Of a DNA stretch of 64,000 nucleotides, positions 36,850-46,275 are shown in pieces. The notes beneath the pieces are model-generated. The model was not told the DNA's origin and made no database searches. It saw only the letters and a program-made list of their open reading frames with translations. Location: positions 32,625-96,624 of the forward strand of contig JAPOUL010000098.1 in the NCBI GenBank assembly GCA_026708685.1. Reading direction: 5' to 3'. The position numbers and the translations under genes were made by a program. This DNA comes from Bacteroidota bacterium. Its GTDB lineage: Bacteria > Bacteroidota > Rhodothermia > Rhodothermales > Bin80. The first letter of the stretch is position 1, and each line of letters begins with the position of its first letter.

Positions 36850-38994
36850 TCAAATAGAAGAATTGACAGTGTGGATGTCTGAATGGAGTCGGCGGTGACA
36901 CAGCTGACATGTATTTCGATGGTTGCAAGTGCAACGCAGTACTCTACGCTCATCTATCTTAGGATCATGACTCAGCATGACGGGATAATGAGCTGGATTC
37001 GTAAGGGTGTAAACCATACCTGCTTCCTGATCAATAATGTCTTCACATCCGGCGATTTCGTCGTGGGTTAAAAGCAAGATCAGTTGTTGACTTTCTCGCA
37101 CCGCGGTGCGTAAGATGGACTGCTTCACAAAACCACTGGTCATTCCAAGTGGAGTATCAATTACATTGGGAGCCTCCACTTCACTGATTTTGGTAAGGGC
37201 AAGGATGAATGCAAGGGTTAGTGCCCGCCGTGATGCTCCATTGAGATCCCGATCTGGATCAAGCGCCCGGTTCTTGGGGCCGTAAACAAGAATATCAAAT
37301 TTACTGCTTATTTCAGCACGACGGATGATAGCTCCCTGTTCTGGGTCGGCACCAATCATCTCCAGAAAAATACTATTCATAAGATCACTTACTTTTCGTA
37401 ATTCCTGATGTGTAATTCGTCGGTGAGTATTTTCAAGCACCTGTAAGGCATCACCTGTTACATCCAGTTCAGCACGTAGAAGTGCACCCCGCTTCTCTTG
37501 ACGAAGGAGACGATCACGATCAATGACAAGATTCTCATGCTCTTTTTTTAGAACATCCAGTTGAGTTTTGATCTCAACCTGTTTACGCATCCAGATATCG
37601 CGCTGTTCTCGGCAACTCTTCAGGGTTTGACGAATTCCTATAAGATCCACATCTGGTAGATCGTCAATCTGTTGTTCCAGACTGCGCAATTTACGTCCTC
37701 TTTCTTGGCGTTTTTCAAAGAGTTGATCACGTTCTTGTGATGCGTCCTGGTATTTGCTTAACCATGATGGAGTTTCAGCAGATATTTCGTCTCTGTCCAC
37801 TGCAGTACTGTAATAGAGTTCAGTAATGATTTTTTGAAGTTCATCGGCTTCTTCACTATCTACAATTCGTTTCTCTATATGACTACGGCGTTTTTCCGCT
37901 CCAAGATCATCAAGTTTTAGGGTTTCCCCACAAATGCAGAGATTGGATTTTAGGCAATCTCGCAATACTGGGATGGTTGTATTGGGAATTTTACCCTCCT
38001 GACGTAGTGTTTCCAGCATAGCAAAGGCCGTGGAAAGCTGAGACGAAAGTAGGTTGATGACAATAGATCGGCTTTTAAACAGTTCGGAATGGACTTTTTT
38101 TGCCGAGTCACGTTTTTTATCTATATCCTTAATTTCTCGTCGGACTTGATCAAGATCGGATTTCAACCTTTCTTTATCGCCTTTTTCAAGGATGACCGAT
38201 ATCTCATGTTCATAGTTATCACACTGTTGGTCATAAGCTGTGAATTGTAACGTAGCATCTTGGAGATCATGCTGTAATGTCTCATGTTGCACTTCCAACT
38301 CCTCCAGCCGTGAAGAGATGTTCTTTAATTGTCCGTCATCGCTGAGCTGCTTAGCCTTTTTATTTACTTCAGCCGCAGATTTTTTAACATGTCCGATTGC
38401 CGCGTGAACCACTTCCAGCCCCAGCAGAGAATGAATGGCTCGTTGTACCCTAGCCCGTTTTGTAGAAACTTGAACATCCGCTTCAATAAAACTCAAGGCT
38501 CGATCACCGTCGGTAAAGAAAACCTCTCGTAATTCTGGGGGGAGTTCTTCATGGACGATGGATTCAGGTGTGTTGATAAGAATGGTTCCTTTATCGGTTA
38601 ACTTGTACAGATTCACCGTTGAGGGTTGACGACGGTACTGGCTGTCAATCTCTTCATTAGTTGATCGGATCAGGCGGTATTGATAGCTTGTTTTTCGTTG
38701 TTTACCCGACACAAGCCGATAGTGAGTCACCTCAAAATCTACGGTTGCAGTAATGGGAGCTCGTTTTCCATCTCGGGCATTCCAGTCAATGGGATATAAC
38801 CTAAAATTTGCCCCTTTGGCGGGGAGAGCAGCATCACCATACAAAGCCCACTGGAGTCCATGAAGAATCGTGGTCTTGCCAGACTCATTCGCCGCACGGA
38901 TCACCGTAAGTTTCTTCGTAGAGTCACATGAAAAATCGAGTTCAAGATCACGAAGCATTCGAAAGTTCTGAAACTTAGCCCTGAGCAATTTCAT
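36850..38994 (-). CDS. DndD/SbcC-like SMC-type ATPase
   Basis: 714 residues from ATG 38994, which overlaps the upstream small gene as ATGA; the longer form starting at 39063 is rejected. Walker A is ANESGKTTILHGLQWALYGD (about 35-54) as in DndD and SbcC. Long coiled coils (about 190-320 and 400-540) flank a cysteine motif CLKSNLCICG, like a shortened zinc hook. The signature NGASRRALTLAFILAL and Walker B APNVIDTPLG follow at about 600-650. The C-terminus holds an extra cluster C-T-C-N-H-R-N-T-C-Q-L-C. It probably bridges or scans DNA for the restriction step. By position it is a candidate subunit of an SspFGH-type effector; the exact letter is not assigned. Confidence 0.82.
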   Translation of the reverse strand: MKLLRAKFQNFRMLRDLELDFSCDSTKKLTVIRAANESGKTTILHGLQWALYGDAALPAKGANFRLYPIDWNARDGKRAPITATVDFEVTHYRLVSGKQRKTSYQYRLIRSTNEEIDSQYRRQPSTVNLYKLTDKGTILINTPESIVHEELPPELREVFFTDGDRALSFIEADVQVSTKRARVQRAIHSLLGLEVVHAAIGHVKKSAAEVNKKAKQLSDDGQLKNISSRLEELEVQHETLQHDLQDATLQFTAYDQQCDNYEHEISVILEKGDKERLKSDLDQVRREIKDIDKKRDSAKKVHSELFKSRSIVINLLSSQLSTAFAMLETLRQEGKIPNTTIPVLRDCLKSNLCICGETLKLDDLGAEKRRSHIEKRIVDSEEADELQKIITELYYSTAVDRDEISAETPSWLSKYQDASQERDQLFEKRQERGRKLRSLEQQIDDLPDVDLIGIRQTLKSCREQRDIWMRKQVEIKTQLDVLKKEHENLVIDRDRLLRQEKRGALLRAELDVTGDALQVLENTHRRITHQELRKVSDLMNSIFLEMIGADPEQGAIIRRAEISSKFDILVYGPKNRALDPDRDLNGASRRALTLAFILALTKISEVEAPNVIDTPLGMTSGFVKQSILRTAVRESQQLILLLTHDEIAGCEDIIDQEAGMVYTLTNPAHYPVMLSHDPKIDERRVLRCTCNHRNTCQLCHRRLHSDIHTVNSSI

Positions 38995-39239
38995 GATGCA
39001 GAATCCTTGATGATGGTGGATTCTTCCAGTTTTCTGGCAAGAAAATTCGCCATGGTTGTGCACTTATCGTTGACTCGTTTCTGAATGTTCATTGAAGAGA
39101 CTTTGTGAAGTCTCTCACTTTCGAGAATAGTCACAATAGTTTCACACAGTTCTTTGCGGTAACCAAGGCACCGTTCTTCGATGGTATCCTTGCATTCTTC
39201 CTGAATGATGGAGATAATCTTTTTATTTTGGAGTGACAT
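38991..39239 (-). CDS. Small helical protein (82 aa) between helicase and SMC-like ATPase
   Basis: Start ATG 39239 is preferred: it follows the helicase stop by 13 bases and has an AGGA about 8 bases before it; the longer 92-codon form would overlap the helicase. The protein is charged and almost entirely helical (MSLQNKKIISIIQEECKDT), with four Cys. No known domain is recognised. Overlap with the SMC-like gene (ATGA) argues for a stoichiometric partner of that ATPase. A small middle gene between helicase and SMC-like ATPase is consistent with a three-gene restriction module next to sspBCD. Confidence 0.7.
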   Translation of the reverse strand: MSLQNKKIISIIQEECKDTIEERCLGYRKELCETIVTILESERLHKVSSMNIQKRVNDKCTTMANFLARKLEESTIIKDSAS

Positions 39240-39252
39240 ATTAAGTCCTAGT

Positions 39253-40683
39253 TTACCGAAATGCTGCATTAACCATCATATCAATGGCTGTGAGCGGTCC
39301 ATCTAAACGACCTGCATTTCGTGACAGTTTTGCAAACTCTTGAACTCGGACGAGTTCAGATCGCACCATTTTTCTGGTATAAGCGTCAAGTCCGTATTCC
39401 ATACGGGGTGGTAGCACTAAAAAGTCATGAATAACACTATGTGTTTTTCCAATACTGTCACAAGTTCTTAAAAGCCTCCCCCGACGCTGTATCCATTGGC
39501 GATGAACGGTCGTGCTTGCAAGAATGAACGCTTTCCGAATCTGTGGGATATTGATTCCTTCATCAAGGACCCTCTTCGCGGTGAGAACTTGGATTTCTCC
39601 TTTTTGAAATGACTCAATAATCTGCCGTGTCCGATGGCGATTGGCGGTTTCCGCGGCGGTCAACTGATGAAAAAGGATATTCCGATCAAGGAGAAGCTGA
39701 TTGACCTGACGGAGTTGATCTGGACCTTTATCGGATGTATAGATAAGGGTATGATGCAAGTTCTTGGTATCTTCATTAGACAAGAGCTCATTGAGTTTCG
39801 TGAGTTTGCACGAAGCCGTTTCAAGGATGGCACGCCGATCACGCAGGAGTTTTGATAAATACTCATCGGGGTTGTCATCTTTTATTCGCCACTGATTTTT
39901 TCGGATTTTATCGGTCAAGAAAACCCACTGGTCCAGCTCGCTGTCAGCAAGTTCAACCATATGTGCATGGTAATCATAGCCCACTAAGCACCGACCAATA
40001 GCATTTTTAAGTGTGAATTGGTAAGCAATAGGTCCGAAAAAACGAAGGAGAATCTGTGTTCCTAATTGATCATATTGACGAATAGGTGTCGCAGAAAGCC
40101 CAAGTCGGTATTCAAAAAACTGAGGTAAATGTTCAATAAACGATGAACATCCAAGATTATGTGCTTCATCTGCGATCAGTAGACGAGAGCATTCAAAAGC
40201 GTCAATGGAGGAACGAAATTTGGGTGTACATAACGTATCATGGCTGACCACGACCACTTCAAGATCAGAATAGTTGGATCGTAATCTCCGTCGTAACCTT
40301 TGAAGATCACATCCTCGCATCGTTGCATTGCCAACCTTTGTTAAGTTGATAGGGTTGAGCCCGAACTGACGGACTTCATCACACCACTGTTCAATCAAAG
40401 GTCTGTAAGGAACAGCAATCACGATGAAGAGGGGCTTTGTCTTGCGATAGAGGCGGTGTGCCCCTATCATTGCAGTAATCGTTTTTCCAGAACCAGTGGC
40501 CATTTCTAGAATACCGCGAAATCCACCGTCCCTCCATGCATTGACAGCTTTGGATTGATGTGCAAATGGACCATGTTCAAAATGGATCCAGTCAGGTATG
40601 TGAAAGCGTTTAGATGGGTTCCGGAGTGGGGCACTATATGGTGATCTATGCCCCTGATCCATCACTGCCATGGTGGAGGTCAT
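39253..40683 (-). CDS. Superfamily 2 DEAD/DEAH-type helicase of the defence operon
   Basis: 476 residues from ATG 40683 (a GTG one codon earlier is possible). Motifs: Q-like FAHQSKAVNAW, Walker A EMATGSGKTITAM (about 61-73), DEAHN (about 172-176), LSATPIRQY (about 192-200), and in the second RecA domain LTAKRVLDEGINIPQ and QRRGRLLRTC (about 405-414). It resembles DNA phosphorothioation-associated helicases and type III/XPB-like DNA translocases; no nuclease domain is visible. It is first of the second gene group, 180 bases after sspD, so it may have its own promoter. Candidate helicase subunit of an SspFGH-type module. Confidence 0.82.
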   Translation of the reverse strand: MTSTMAVMDQGHRSPYSAPLRNPSKRFHIPDWIHFEHGPFAHQSKAVNAWRDGGFRGILEMATGSGKTITAMIGAHRLYRKTKPLFIVIAVPYRPLIEQWCDEVRQFGLNPINLTKVGNATMRGCDLQRLRRRLRSNYSDLEVVVVSHDTLCTPKFRSSIDAFECSRLLIADEAHNLGCSSFIEHLPQFFEYRLGLSATPIRQYDQLGTQILLRFFGPIAYQFTLKNAIGRCLVGYDYHAHMVELADSELDQWVFLTDKIRKNQWRIKDDNPDEYLSKLLRDRRAILETASCKLTKLNELLSNEDTKNLHHTLIYTSDKGPDQLRQVNQLLLDRNILFHQLTAAETANRHRTRQIIESFQKGEIQVLTAKRVLDEGINIPQIRKAFILASTTVHRQWIQRRGRLLRTCDSIGKTHSVIHDFLVLPPRMEYGLDAYTRKMVRSELVRVQEFAKLSRNAGRLDGPLTAIDMMVNAAFR

Positions 40684-40863
40684 CACTGTGATCTAACTGA
40701 AATATTCCATTAAAACTTGGATGCATCTAAATATTTGGATTCCATCGGATAACCATGGAATCTATGTGCTGGAGTTGAGAAAACAATTTCAAGGAACATA
40801 GTGATTGGGTTGAAAAAATCATACAGATCAACCTTGTTGATTCAATGATGAATGTTGCTATGT

Positions 40864-41799
40864 TCATAGGTGACATATGTTACAACCACTAGTATTATTT
40901 TCCAAATCACGCACTTCGTCAAAAAACTGTTCCATGAGCGTAACATTGGTGCGATTTTGAAGAACAGCTTTTTCATGTTGTTTAGATTTTGCTTTTATTT
41001 GTGCAACGCGGTCGGGGGAGGAAAGTTCTTTCAGAGATTCTCTTTCGGACCAAGTGAAGCTCTCGCCGTTGTCTTCATTGACCTTTTCGTAAGCCATTGC
41101 CCGTTCAAATAGGTCAGGATGATTTTCCAGGAGCCCTATCCACTCACTCTTTCGTTGAAAAAAACAGAAGTAGCAACCGCTGCGAGATCGCCAATGGGAG
41201 TAGCCAGGGCGACCGACACCGCTATCTTCAAGGATACGATAGACATCATCTTTGTGAAGATCATCTTCTATAAACGGAAACACTGTGGTGATATTTGGTT
41301 TTGTGCTGATATATCCTTTGCGATGTTCAAAGTATTTCTGTCTTGTTTTAGGATTCACGCGCCAGTGCCCCTCATCTGCACGAATTCCAACATAGCTGAT
41401 GACCTGATCTTCGCCAATATATTTTTCAAATGGCATGAGCTTCAAGAGGCGGGTGCACCATCTAGCATTTGGATTCGGAAGAAATCCACCGAAGAGTTCA
41501 AGAAAATGGTCAAATGGTGTTTGATCTGGAGCACCAGATTTTGAAGTAGCAAAGCTGGGTCGTAAGCGTTGAATCGTTTGACCAAGATAAGCTTCAAGGC
41601 GATCAAGATAATCATAGGTCTCTGTCAGTTCAGTACCTGTATCACAAAAGACGTATTCTGGGTTTTCAATGGGAAATCTGTCTGGGGGTATAGATTTTCC
41701 CAGGATCTTGCACCAGCGCTGGGGGTCATGGAGATAAATGGCAAGGGCACTACTGTCTTTACCTCCACTGAAAGCAATAATATGTCGGGGTTCACTCAT
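40864..41799 (-). CDS. sspD: SspD/DndC-like PAPS-reductase-family sulfur-transfer enzyme
   Basis: 311 residues from ATG 41799 (MSEPRH), which overlaps the sspC stop by 8 bases; the longer form from 41838 is unlikely. The ATP-pyrophosphatase loop FSGGKDSSAL is at about 10-19. A CDTGTELTETYDYLD segment follows (about 60-75), then YVGIRADEGH and a cysteine region SGCYFCFFQRKSEW (about 220-233). These are the marks of the DndC/SspD branch, which activates the DNA backbone with ATP for sulfur insertion. The symbol rests on family plus the adjacent DUF4007 and large ATPase genes. A C-terminal CNICH is also present. Confidence 0.85.
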   Translation of the reverse strand: MSEPRHIIAFSGGKDSSALAIYLHDPQRWCKILGKSIPPDRFPIENPEYVFCDTGTELTETYDYLDRLEAYLGQTIQRLRPSFATSKSGAPDQTPFDHFLELFGGFLPNPNARWCTRLLKLMPFEKYIGEDQVISYVGIRADEGHWRVNPKTRQKYFEHRKGYISTKPNITTVFPFIEDDLHKDDVYRILEDSGVGRPGYSHWRSRSGCYFCFFQRKSEWIGLLENHPDLFERAMAYEKVNEDNGESFTWSERESLKELSSPDRVAQIKAKSKQHEKAVLQNRTNVTLMEQFFDEVRDLENNTSGCNICHL

Positions 41800-44700
41800 T
41801 GGAATGGCTGATAGTCTCGCGTTGAATGAGAAGATCATTAGATAGTTGAGCCAGTGCTGCTATCTTGGTCTCAATGGTCACCTCTTGATCGGCTAATTCA
41901 GTATGAAGCTGCTGATAGATATGTTCAACGATTTCATGATCCTCCGGGTGGATACTGATCACTTGTTCATGATGATCTTCGTATTGTGTAGTCACACTTA
42001 AACGAACTCGGTTGAGTTGCATAGAGTCGGACGGAGAATATTCAGACTCTCCATGTTCGTGTTGTACATCAAACACAATTGGTTCAAGCATAAAATATTG
42101 ACGGCCCACTTCATGAAGTGCATGAACAAATCCAGCCATGTCATCATCTCTCCACTGAACAGGAGAACGCTGTGCCAAGAGAGTACCAATTGATTCATAC
42201 CAGCTGTTCGTATCGAGAATTTCATCCGTGACACGAACCAGAAATGCCTTGAACTTAGGATCACTTGCGAAGGGCAGTAGATGTGATGCCCCGTTGGCCA
42301 GCTCATGCCTGCACTCGGCTGCTGTTTTTGAGCGTAATCTAAAGATACGGCTAATCTGATTTTGAATGTCCTGTAGAAGTTCATCATAAGCCCCACTCAG
42401 TTCGCGAAGTGCTTCCTGCAGGCGTTCAAGGAACGTCGTAATTTGTGCAGGTGAGAACTTAGAATCTTGGAGGAATGAATGGAGTCCACAGACTTCTGGA
42501 AGATCCACAAAAAGGAGTGTATTTGGATCAACGGCATGATGCAGAGCTGAGCGAACGTTTAAACTAAGCGTAGAGAGATTCCCCGTTGTTCGAACGTAGG
42601 GAGGCAAGTCATGGATTCGTTTCAGAATCCGCAGGACAATGGGTAGGGGTTGGGTCGTGGATTTCGGTAGTCCCACTATCGGGGCAAGTTGACGAAGTAT
42701 TTCTGCTTTTGCCCCACTGATCTCCACCCACTGAAATTCAAAATTCTCAGGTATCCTAATGAATTGCTCAATTGTCTCATAATCAAACTGAAGGATGAAT
42801 GTACCTTTTTCATAGACCGCTATTTCATATTCAGCAGATTTGTATACGGCCATGAGAAAGACGGGAATGGGTCCATTTTTGACACCATAGGGAGGAGAGC
42901 GTAGGATCTCATAGAGTTTTTGAATCGATACGCGTTGACCATCTGCACTATAAAGGGCCTCGGTAATCGCATCCCAAACTTCCGTAAATCCTAAAAACTC
43001 GTCGGTATTGGGCCGAGCAAATATCCAGTGGTTTGAATCGTGATCTGATGTACGGTGAATACCAGAGGCTTGAAGAATGGAGGCATACATTCCGTATTCT
43101 GCAGGAAACTTTTCTATACTAAGCCGCCGTGATGTTCCATGTTTGACCATCCCTTGAAGAAGTAATTTTAATCCCCTAACCGAAGAGCTGGAAAGTTTGT
43201 GGCGATTCAGTAGCTCACTCCAGATGTGGGGTGTAGCCGAGAAAACAGAGTCACAAATGTGACTGAGCATTTCCTGTAAAGATCGCTCATTTCGGAGATG
43301 GAATACTTTTCCTTTATAGATCCATGTACATGGGTACCCTTTTGAAAAATCGGTCATTAGCAATGAAGCGAAACGTTGCTCAACATAACGAGTCAACTCT
43401 GCAATGTGCTGATAGATTTCACGACGAGCCGCTTGGTCACCCTGGAGTTGCTGAGAATGATCACGAATCCACTCCATGCATGCAAGTTCAAAAACGGATT
43501 CGCGAAGATTCTCAACACGATTTGGAATGGCTATCAATATTTGAGGACTAGTGACCATTTTCTGAACAGAAGAAATGAGATCTCCTACGGTATCATCATA
43601 CTCAGCAAGGAGATAGATGAGTCTTCCATCGCTCCATTCAAGGGGAGCATTAAGATCGTCTTGCCAATTTTCAATTGAAGAATAGACGACTTCAAAAACC
43701 CGTGTCGTACCTGTCTGGAAAGAGTGTCTACGAGCAATTACTGGAGTAGGCGGAAGTGCTTGTTCCAAAAGATGTGAAAGTAAGATGCGAGGGGACAGTT
43801 GATTGCGTGCTTCCATGAGTTCCTCTTCAAGATCAAAATCGCTACCTTGCCACAGATGATATTCTCCTTTGATTGGACGGTAAATAACCATTCGCATTTC
43901 CTGGAGCATTTGGAGAGTATGTATTACGGACTCATCAGAGGCATCAAGAGTAGATTGTAGCACTTTGGCTGTAGGATACAAGCCAGCGAATGAGCCAGCA
44001 AAGTTCATCAAAGCGATCTGTTTTATGCATTGAGTCGTAAGTTCATCGGGGTTGTTCAGACGGGCGAGGACCGCCTCGGTTTCTGCCCATAACTTGACGA
44101 TACGGGAATCGGAAAGAGAAGCATTAAGGGGGCCAACAACATAGTCATAGAGATGATCAAGGCGATACTGGGGCATCTGAATCGCGGTAGTATCATCAGA
44201 TAATTCTGAATCTTTTCCGTCCAATTGGAACTTAGTCAGGATATCCAGAAAACTGAAAGGCTCACCAGATGAAAGAAACGTAAAGAGGGATCTTTGATGC
44301 TGAGCAAGGCGGCGAAATAATGGACCAACAATGAGACTTACGGCTGGGTGCAGTGGAAGTGCGTCAACAAGCAATGAACGAATCTGAGAACGACTCATGC
44401 CATGTGGATATGTCACCGCGTCAATGAAACGATCAATAATGATGATGCCATGTTTAGGGAGGCTTGCAGCATCTGTAACCTGTATGGCCATGGCCAAAAG
44501 CCTGAGAGTTTCACTTGGTGGTTCAACAAATGCAATATCCTCAAAACGACCTTGAATTTTACGCCACTCATCTCGGTGAGAAGAGCTGAGTCTGCCCGAA
44601 TAACGTTCAAAAGCCTGATGAGAAATAGTAAACAGAAGCATAGGAGCATTCTGTTTTGAAGTAGATCCGACAGCTGAAGCATGTTCAGCAAGTTTCTGGA

Positions 44701-45355
44701 GAAGATAAAGATCCCCTTGATCTGGATAGAATGAAGCAAATTCAAGGAATTTTCCAAGTTCATCAACGATGATAAGGAGTCCACCATTGGTGACACTATT
44801 TACCGATGTAGCGATGCGTTGATAAAGGTTGAGAACAATCTCATCATGGATGTCCTGTGCAGGAGTTTCTTCAGCTTCTTGAATAATTTCGTCAATGGTA
44901 CGACGAAAACGATTGATCTTTGCATTTGGCTTCCCGCGATGGCGTGCAAACGATGCACGAAATGTTGAAGCTCCGACGATCAAGCCACGAAGCAAAGCTT
45001 GATTCAGAGGCTCTCGTGAACCCACAATTAATATTGGACAGTAGGTAATCTCACCTAAATCTTCTAGCTTATTAAAGAGAGACGGAGAGGATTTTTCCAG
45101 TTGATTACATGCATCTCGATTGCCAGCTAATAGATGTGATAAATACAGTGCGAAAGAGCTCTTTCCTCCACCATAGGGACCTGTAATGGACCAAGCATTC
45201 CCCCTGGGTGGATTCATTTTTAGGGACTCAATCGTACGCTCAATCAACTCCAGAGATTTAGCAGTGACTATATAGTGGTCAAACTCGTGTTCACCGTAGA
45301 AATCACGGACTAAGTTAACGCTACGCTGAAATGAACTCTGAATCGATATATTCAT
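41792..45355 (-). CDS. sspC: SspC-like large P-loop ATPase
   Basis: 1187 residues. Walker A is GPYGGGKSS (about 59-67) and Walker B LLIIVDELGKFLE (about 193-205; Asp 198, Glu 199), in an N-terminal ORC/AAA-like ATPase module. The remaining ~850 residues are helical and beta mixed without a recognisable nuclease or methylase motif. The location between DUF4007 and DndC-type genes, overlapping both (4 and 8 bases), is the arrangement of sspBCD, where SspC is an ATPase needed for single-strand phosphorothioation. The length is compatible with other very large ATPases of defence systems such as BREX, but neighbours argue for Ssp. Confidence 0.82.
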   Translation of the reverse strand: MNISIQSSFQRSVNLVRDFYGEHEFDHYIVTAKSLELIERTIESLKMNPPRGNAWSITGPYGGGKSSFALYLSHLLAGNRDACNQLEKSSPSLFNKLEDLGEITYCPILIVGSREPLNQALLRGLIVGASTFRASFARHRGKPNAKINRFRRTIDEIIQEAEETPAQDIHDEIVLNLYQRIATSVNSVTNGGLLIIVDELGKFLEFASFYPDQGDLYLLQKLAEHASAVGSTSKQNAPMLLFTISHQAFERYSGRLSSSHRDEWRKIQGRFEDIAFVEPPSETLRLLAMAIQVTDAASLPKHGIIIIDRFIDAVTYPHGMSRSQIRSLLVDALPLHPAVSLIVGPLFRRLAQHQRSLFTFLSSGEPFSFLDILTKFQLDGKDSELSDDTTAIQMPQYRLDHLYDYVVGPLNASLSDSRIVKLWAETEAVLARLNNPDELTTQCIKQIALMNFAGSFAGLYPTAKVLQSTLDASDESVIHTLQMLQEMRMVIYRPIKGEYHLWQGSDFDLEEELMEARNQLSPRILLSHLLEQALPPTPVIARRHSFQTGTTRVFEVVYSSIENWQDDLNAPLEWSDGRLIYLLAEYDDTVGDLISSVQKMVTSPQILIAIPNRVENLRESVFELACMEWIRDHSQQLQGDQAARREIYQHIAELTRYVEQRFASLLMTDFSKGYPCTWIYKGKVFHLRNERSLQEMLSHICDSVFSATPHIWSELLNRHKLSSSSVRGLKLLLQGMVKHGTSRRLSIEKFPAEYGMYASILQASGIHRTSDHDSNHWIFARPNTDEFLGFTEVWDAITEALYSADGQRVSIQKLYEILRSPPYGVKNGPIPVFLMAVYKSAEYEIAVYEKGTFILQFDYETIEQFIRIPENFEFQWVEISGAKAEILRQLAPIVGLPKSTTQPLPIVLRILKRIHDLPPYVRTTGNLSTLSLNVRSALHHAVDPNTLLFVDLPEVCGLHSFLQDSKFSPAQITTFLERLQEALRELSGAYDELLQDIQNQISRIFRLRSKTAAECRHELANGASHLLPFASDPKFKAFLVRVTDEILDTNSWYESIGTLLAQRSPVQWRDDDMAGFVHALHEVGRQYFMLEPIVFDVQHEHGESEYSPSDSMQLNRVRLSVTTQYEDHHEQVISIHPEDHEIVEHIYQQLHTELADQEVTIETKIAALAQLSNDLLIQRETISHSNE

Positions 45356-46275
45356 TCGGAGGTATCAGCTAATCGGGCATGGGCATGACGGTAGTAACGC
45401 TTCAGCATATCTTTTGGCTGGACATGAGGCATACGATAAAATTGATGAATCCCAGCGGTAGAATCAAAACGAAATGGAGGATCTTCAAAGGCCTCAATTT
45501 GTGTGACAAGTTGAAATGCATGTTCTTCGCTCAAAAGAAAGATTTGTCCCGGACTCGCTCTGTGCATCAAGACATTCTTGACCGAAAGAGTATTGACTTC
45601 CTGGAAATTTCTGTTCCAATAATCAAGAACAGTATAAGCAAAAATTTCCGGGGGAAGATTTTGGCGATGTCCTTGATGAAGATAAATAGAACCCGAATCT
45701 TCGAAAACGAGTCCTAACGAGACCAGAGCAAACTCTACAATATTTTCAAGATATGATTTTGGGCGATGTTTAGGTACGTAGGTGTGAATCAGACACTGGA
45801 AGTCACGCTTCAGGGTCGTGTCTGAAGGCAAGGAAGAATTTCTATCTTCTAGCCATTTTTGTAGTGCTGGTTTTAGAGTACGAAGTTCAAGAGAGCCTCC
45901 ACGCCAATGGCCAAAGACAAAATGCCAGAGCGTAGAGTGATCAGTAGAGCAACATAATAGCCAGTGCAAGAGCCAAAGTGTAGCGGTATCTTCGCAATAG
46001 GGATCAACGCCCTGTCTGCCGAAGAGGTAATTTCCAAATTCTGAAACCCGATAGATATTGTGTTTTGTGGAGGCAGGGTCTTTTTCTATAATTTCAGTTG
46101 CGAGGCTCCAATGGCGGATAGAACGCACCATATTCTTTCCAACCCCAAACTGAACAATGGCTGAATCCGAGTTAAAGATGTCGCTTTTTTTGTGAACAAT
46201 GTCAACGGCTTTTTTCAACCAATTGAGCCGTAGTGAGAATGTCTCGTGACCACAAAAAGAAAACTGTGTGGGCAT
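45352..46275 (-). CDS. sspB: SspB-like DUF4007 protein
   Basis: 307 residues. The N-terminus FCGHETFSLRLNWLKKAVD (about 7-25) and FGVGKNMVRSIRHWSLATE (about 43-61) are the diagnostic DUF4007 segments. In the Ssp phosphorothioation system this protein is the nickase that opens one DNA strand for sulfur insertion. It is first in the minus-strand operon and overlaps sspC by 4 bases (ATGA). Upstream is a 744-base gap that must hold its promoter. No sspA (cysteine desulfurase) precedes it, in contrast to four-gene sspABCD operons; a housekeeping IscS could substitute. Confidence 0.88.
   Translation of the reverse strand: MPTQFSFCGHETFSLRLNWLKKAVDIVHKKSDIFNSDSAIVQFGVGKNMVRSIRHWSLATEIIEKDPASTKHNIYRVSEFGNYLFGRQGVDPYCEDTATLWLLHWLLCCSTDHSTLWHFVFGHWRGGSLELRTLKPALQKWLEDRNSSLPSDTTLKRDFQCLIHTYVPKHRPKSYLENIVEFALVSLGLVFEDSGSIYLHQGHRQNLPPEIFAYTVLDYWNRNFQEVNTLSVKNVLMHRASPGQIFLLSEEHAFQLVTQIEAFEDPPFRFDSTAGIHQFYRMPHVQPKDMLKRYYRHAHARLADTSE

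Noticed and set aside
41792..46275. BREX or PglY-type assignment for the 1187-aa ATPase
   Set aside because: The overlapping DUF4007 and DndC-type genes fit Ssp; no PglX methyltransferase, PglZ phosphatase or BrxL-like gene is present.
32074..46275. Canonical dndBCDE phosphorothioation operon
   Set aside because: DndC- and DndD-like genes exist, but there is no DndB or DndE and the first two genes are DUF4007 and a very large ATPase, as in Ssp.
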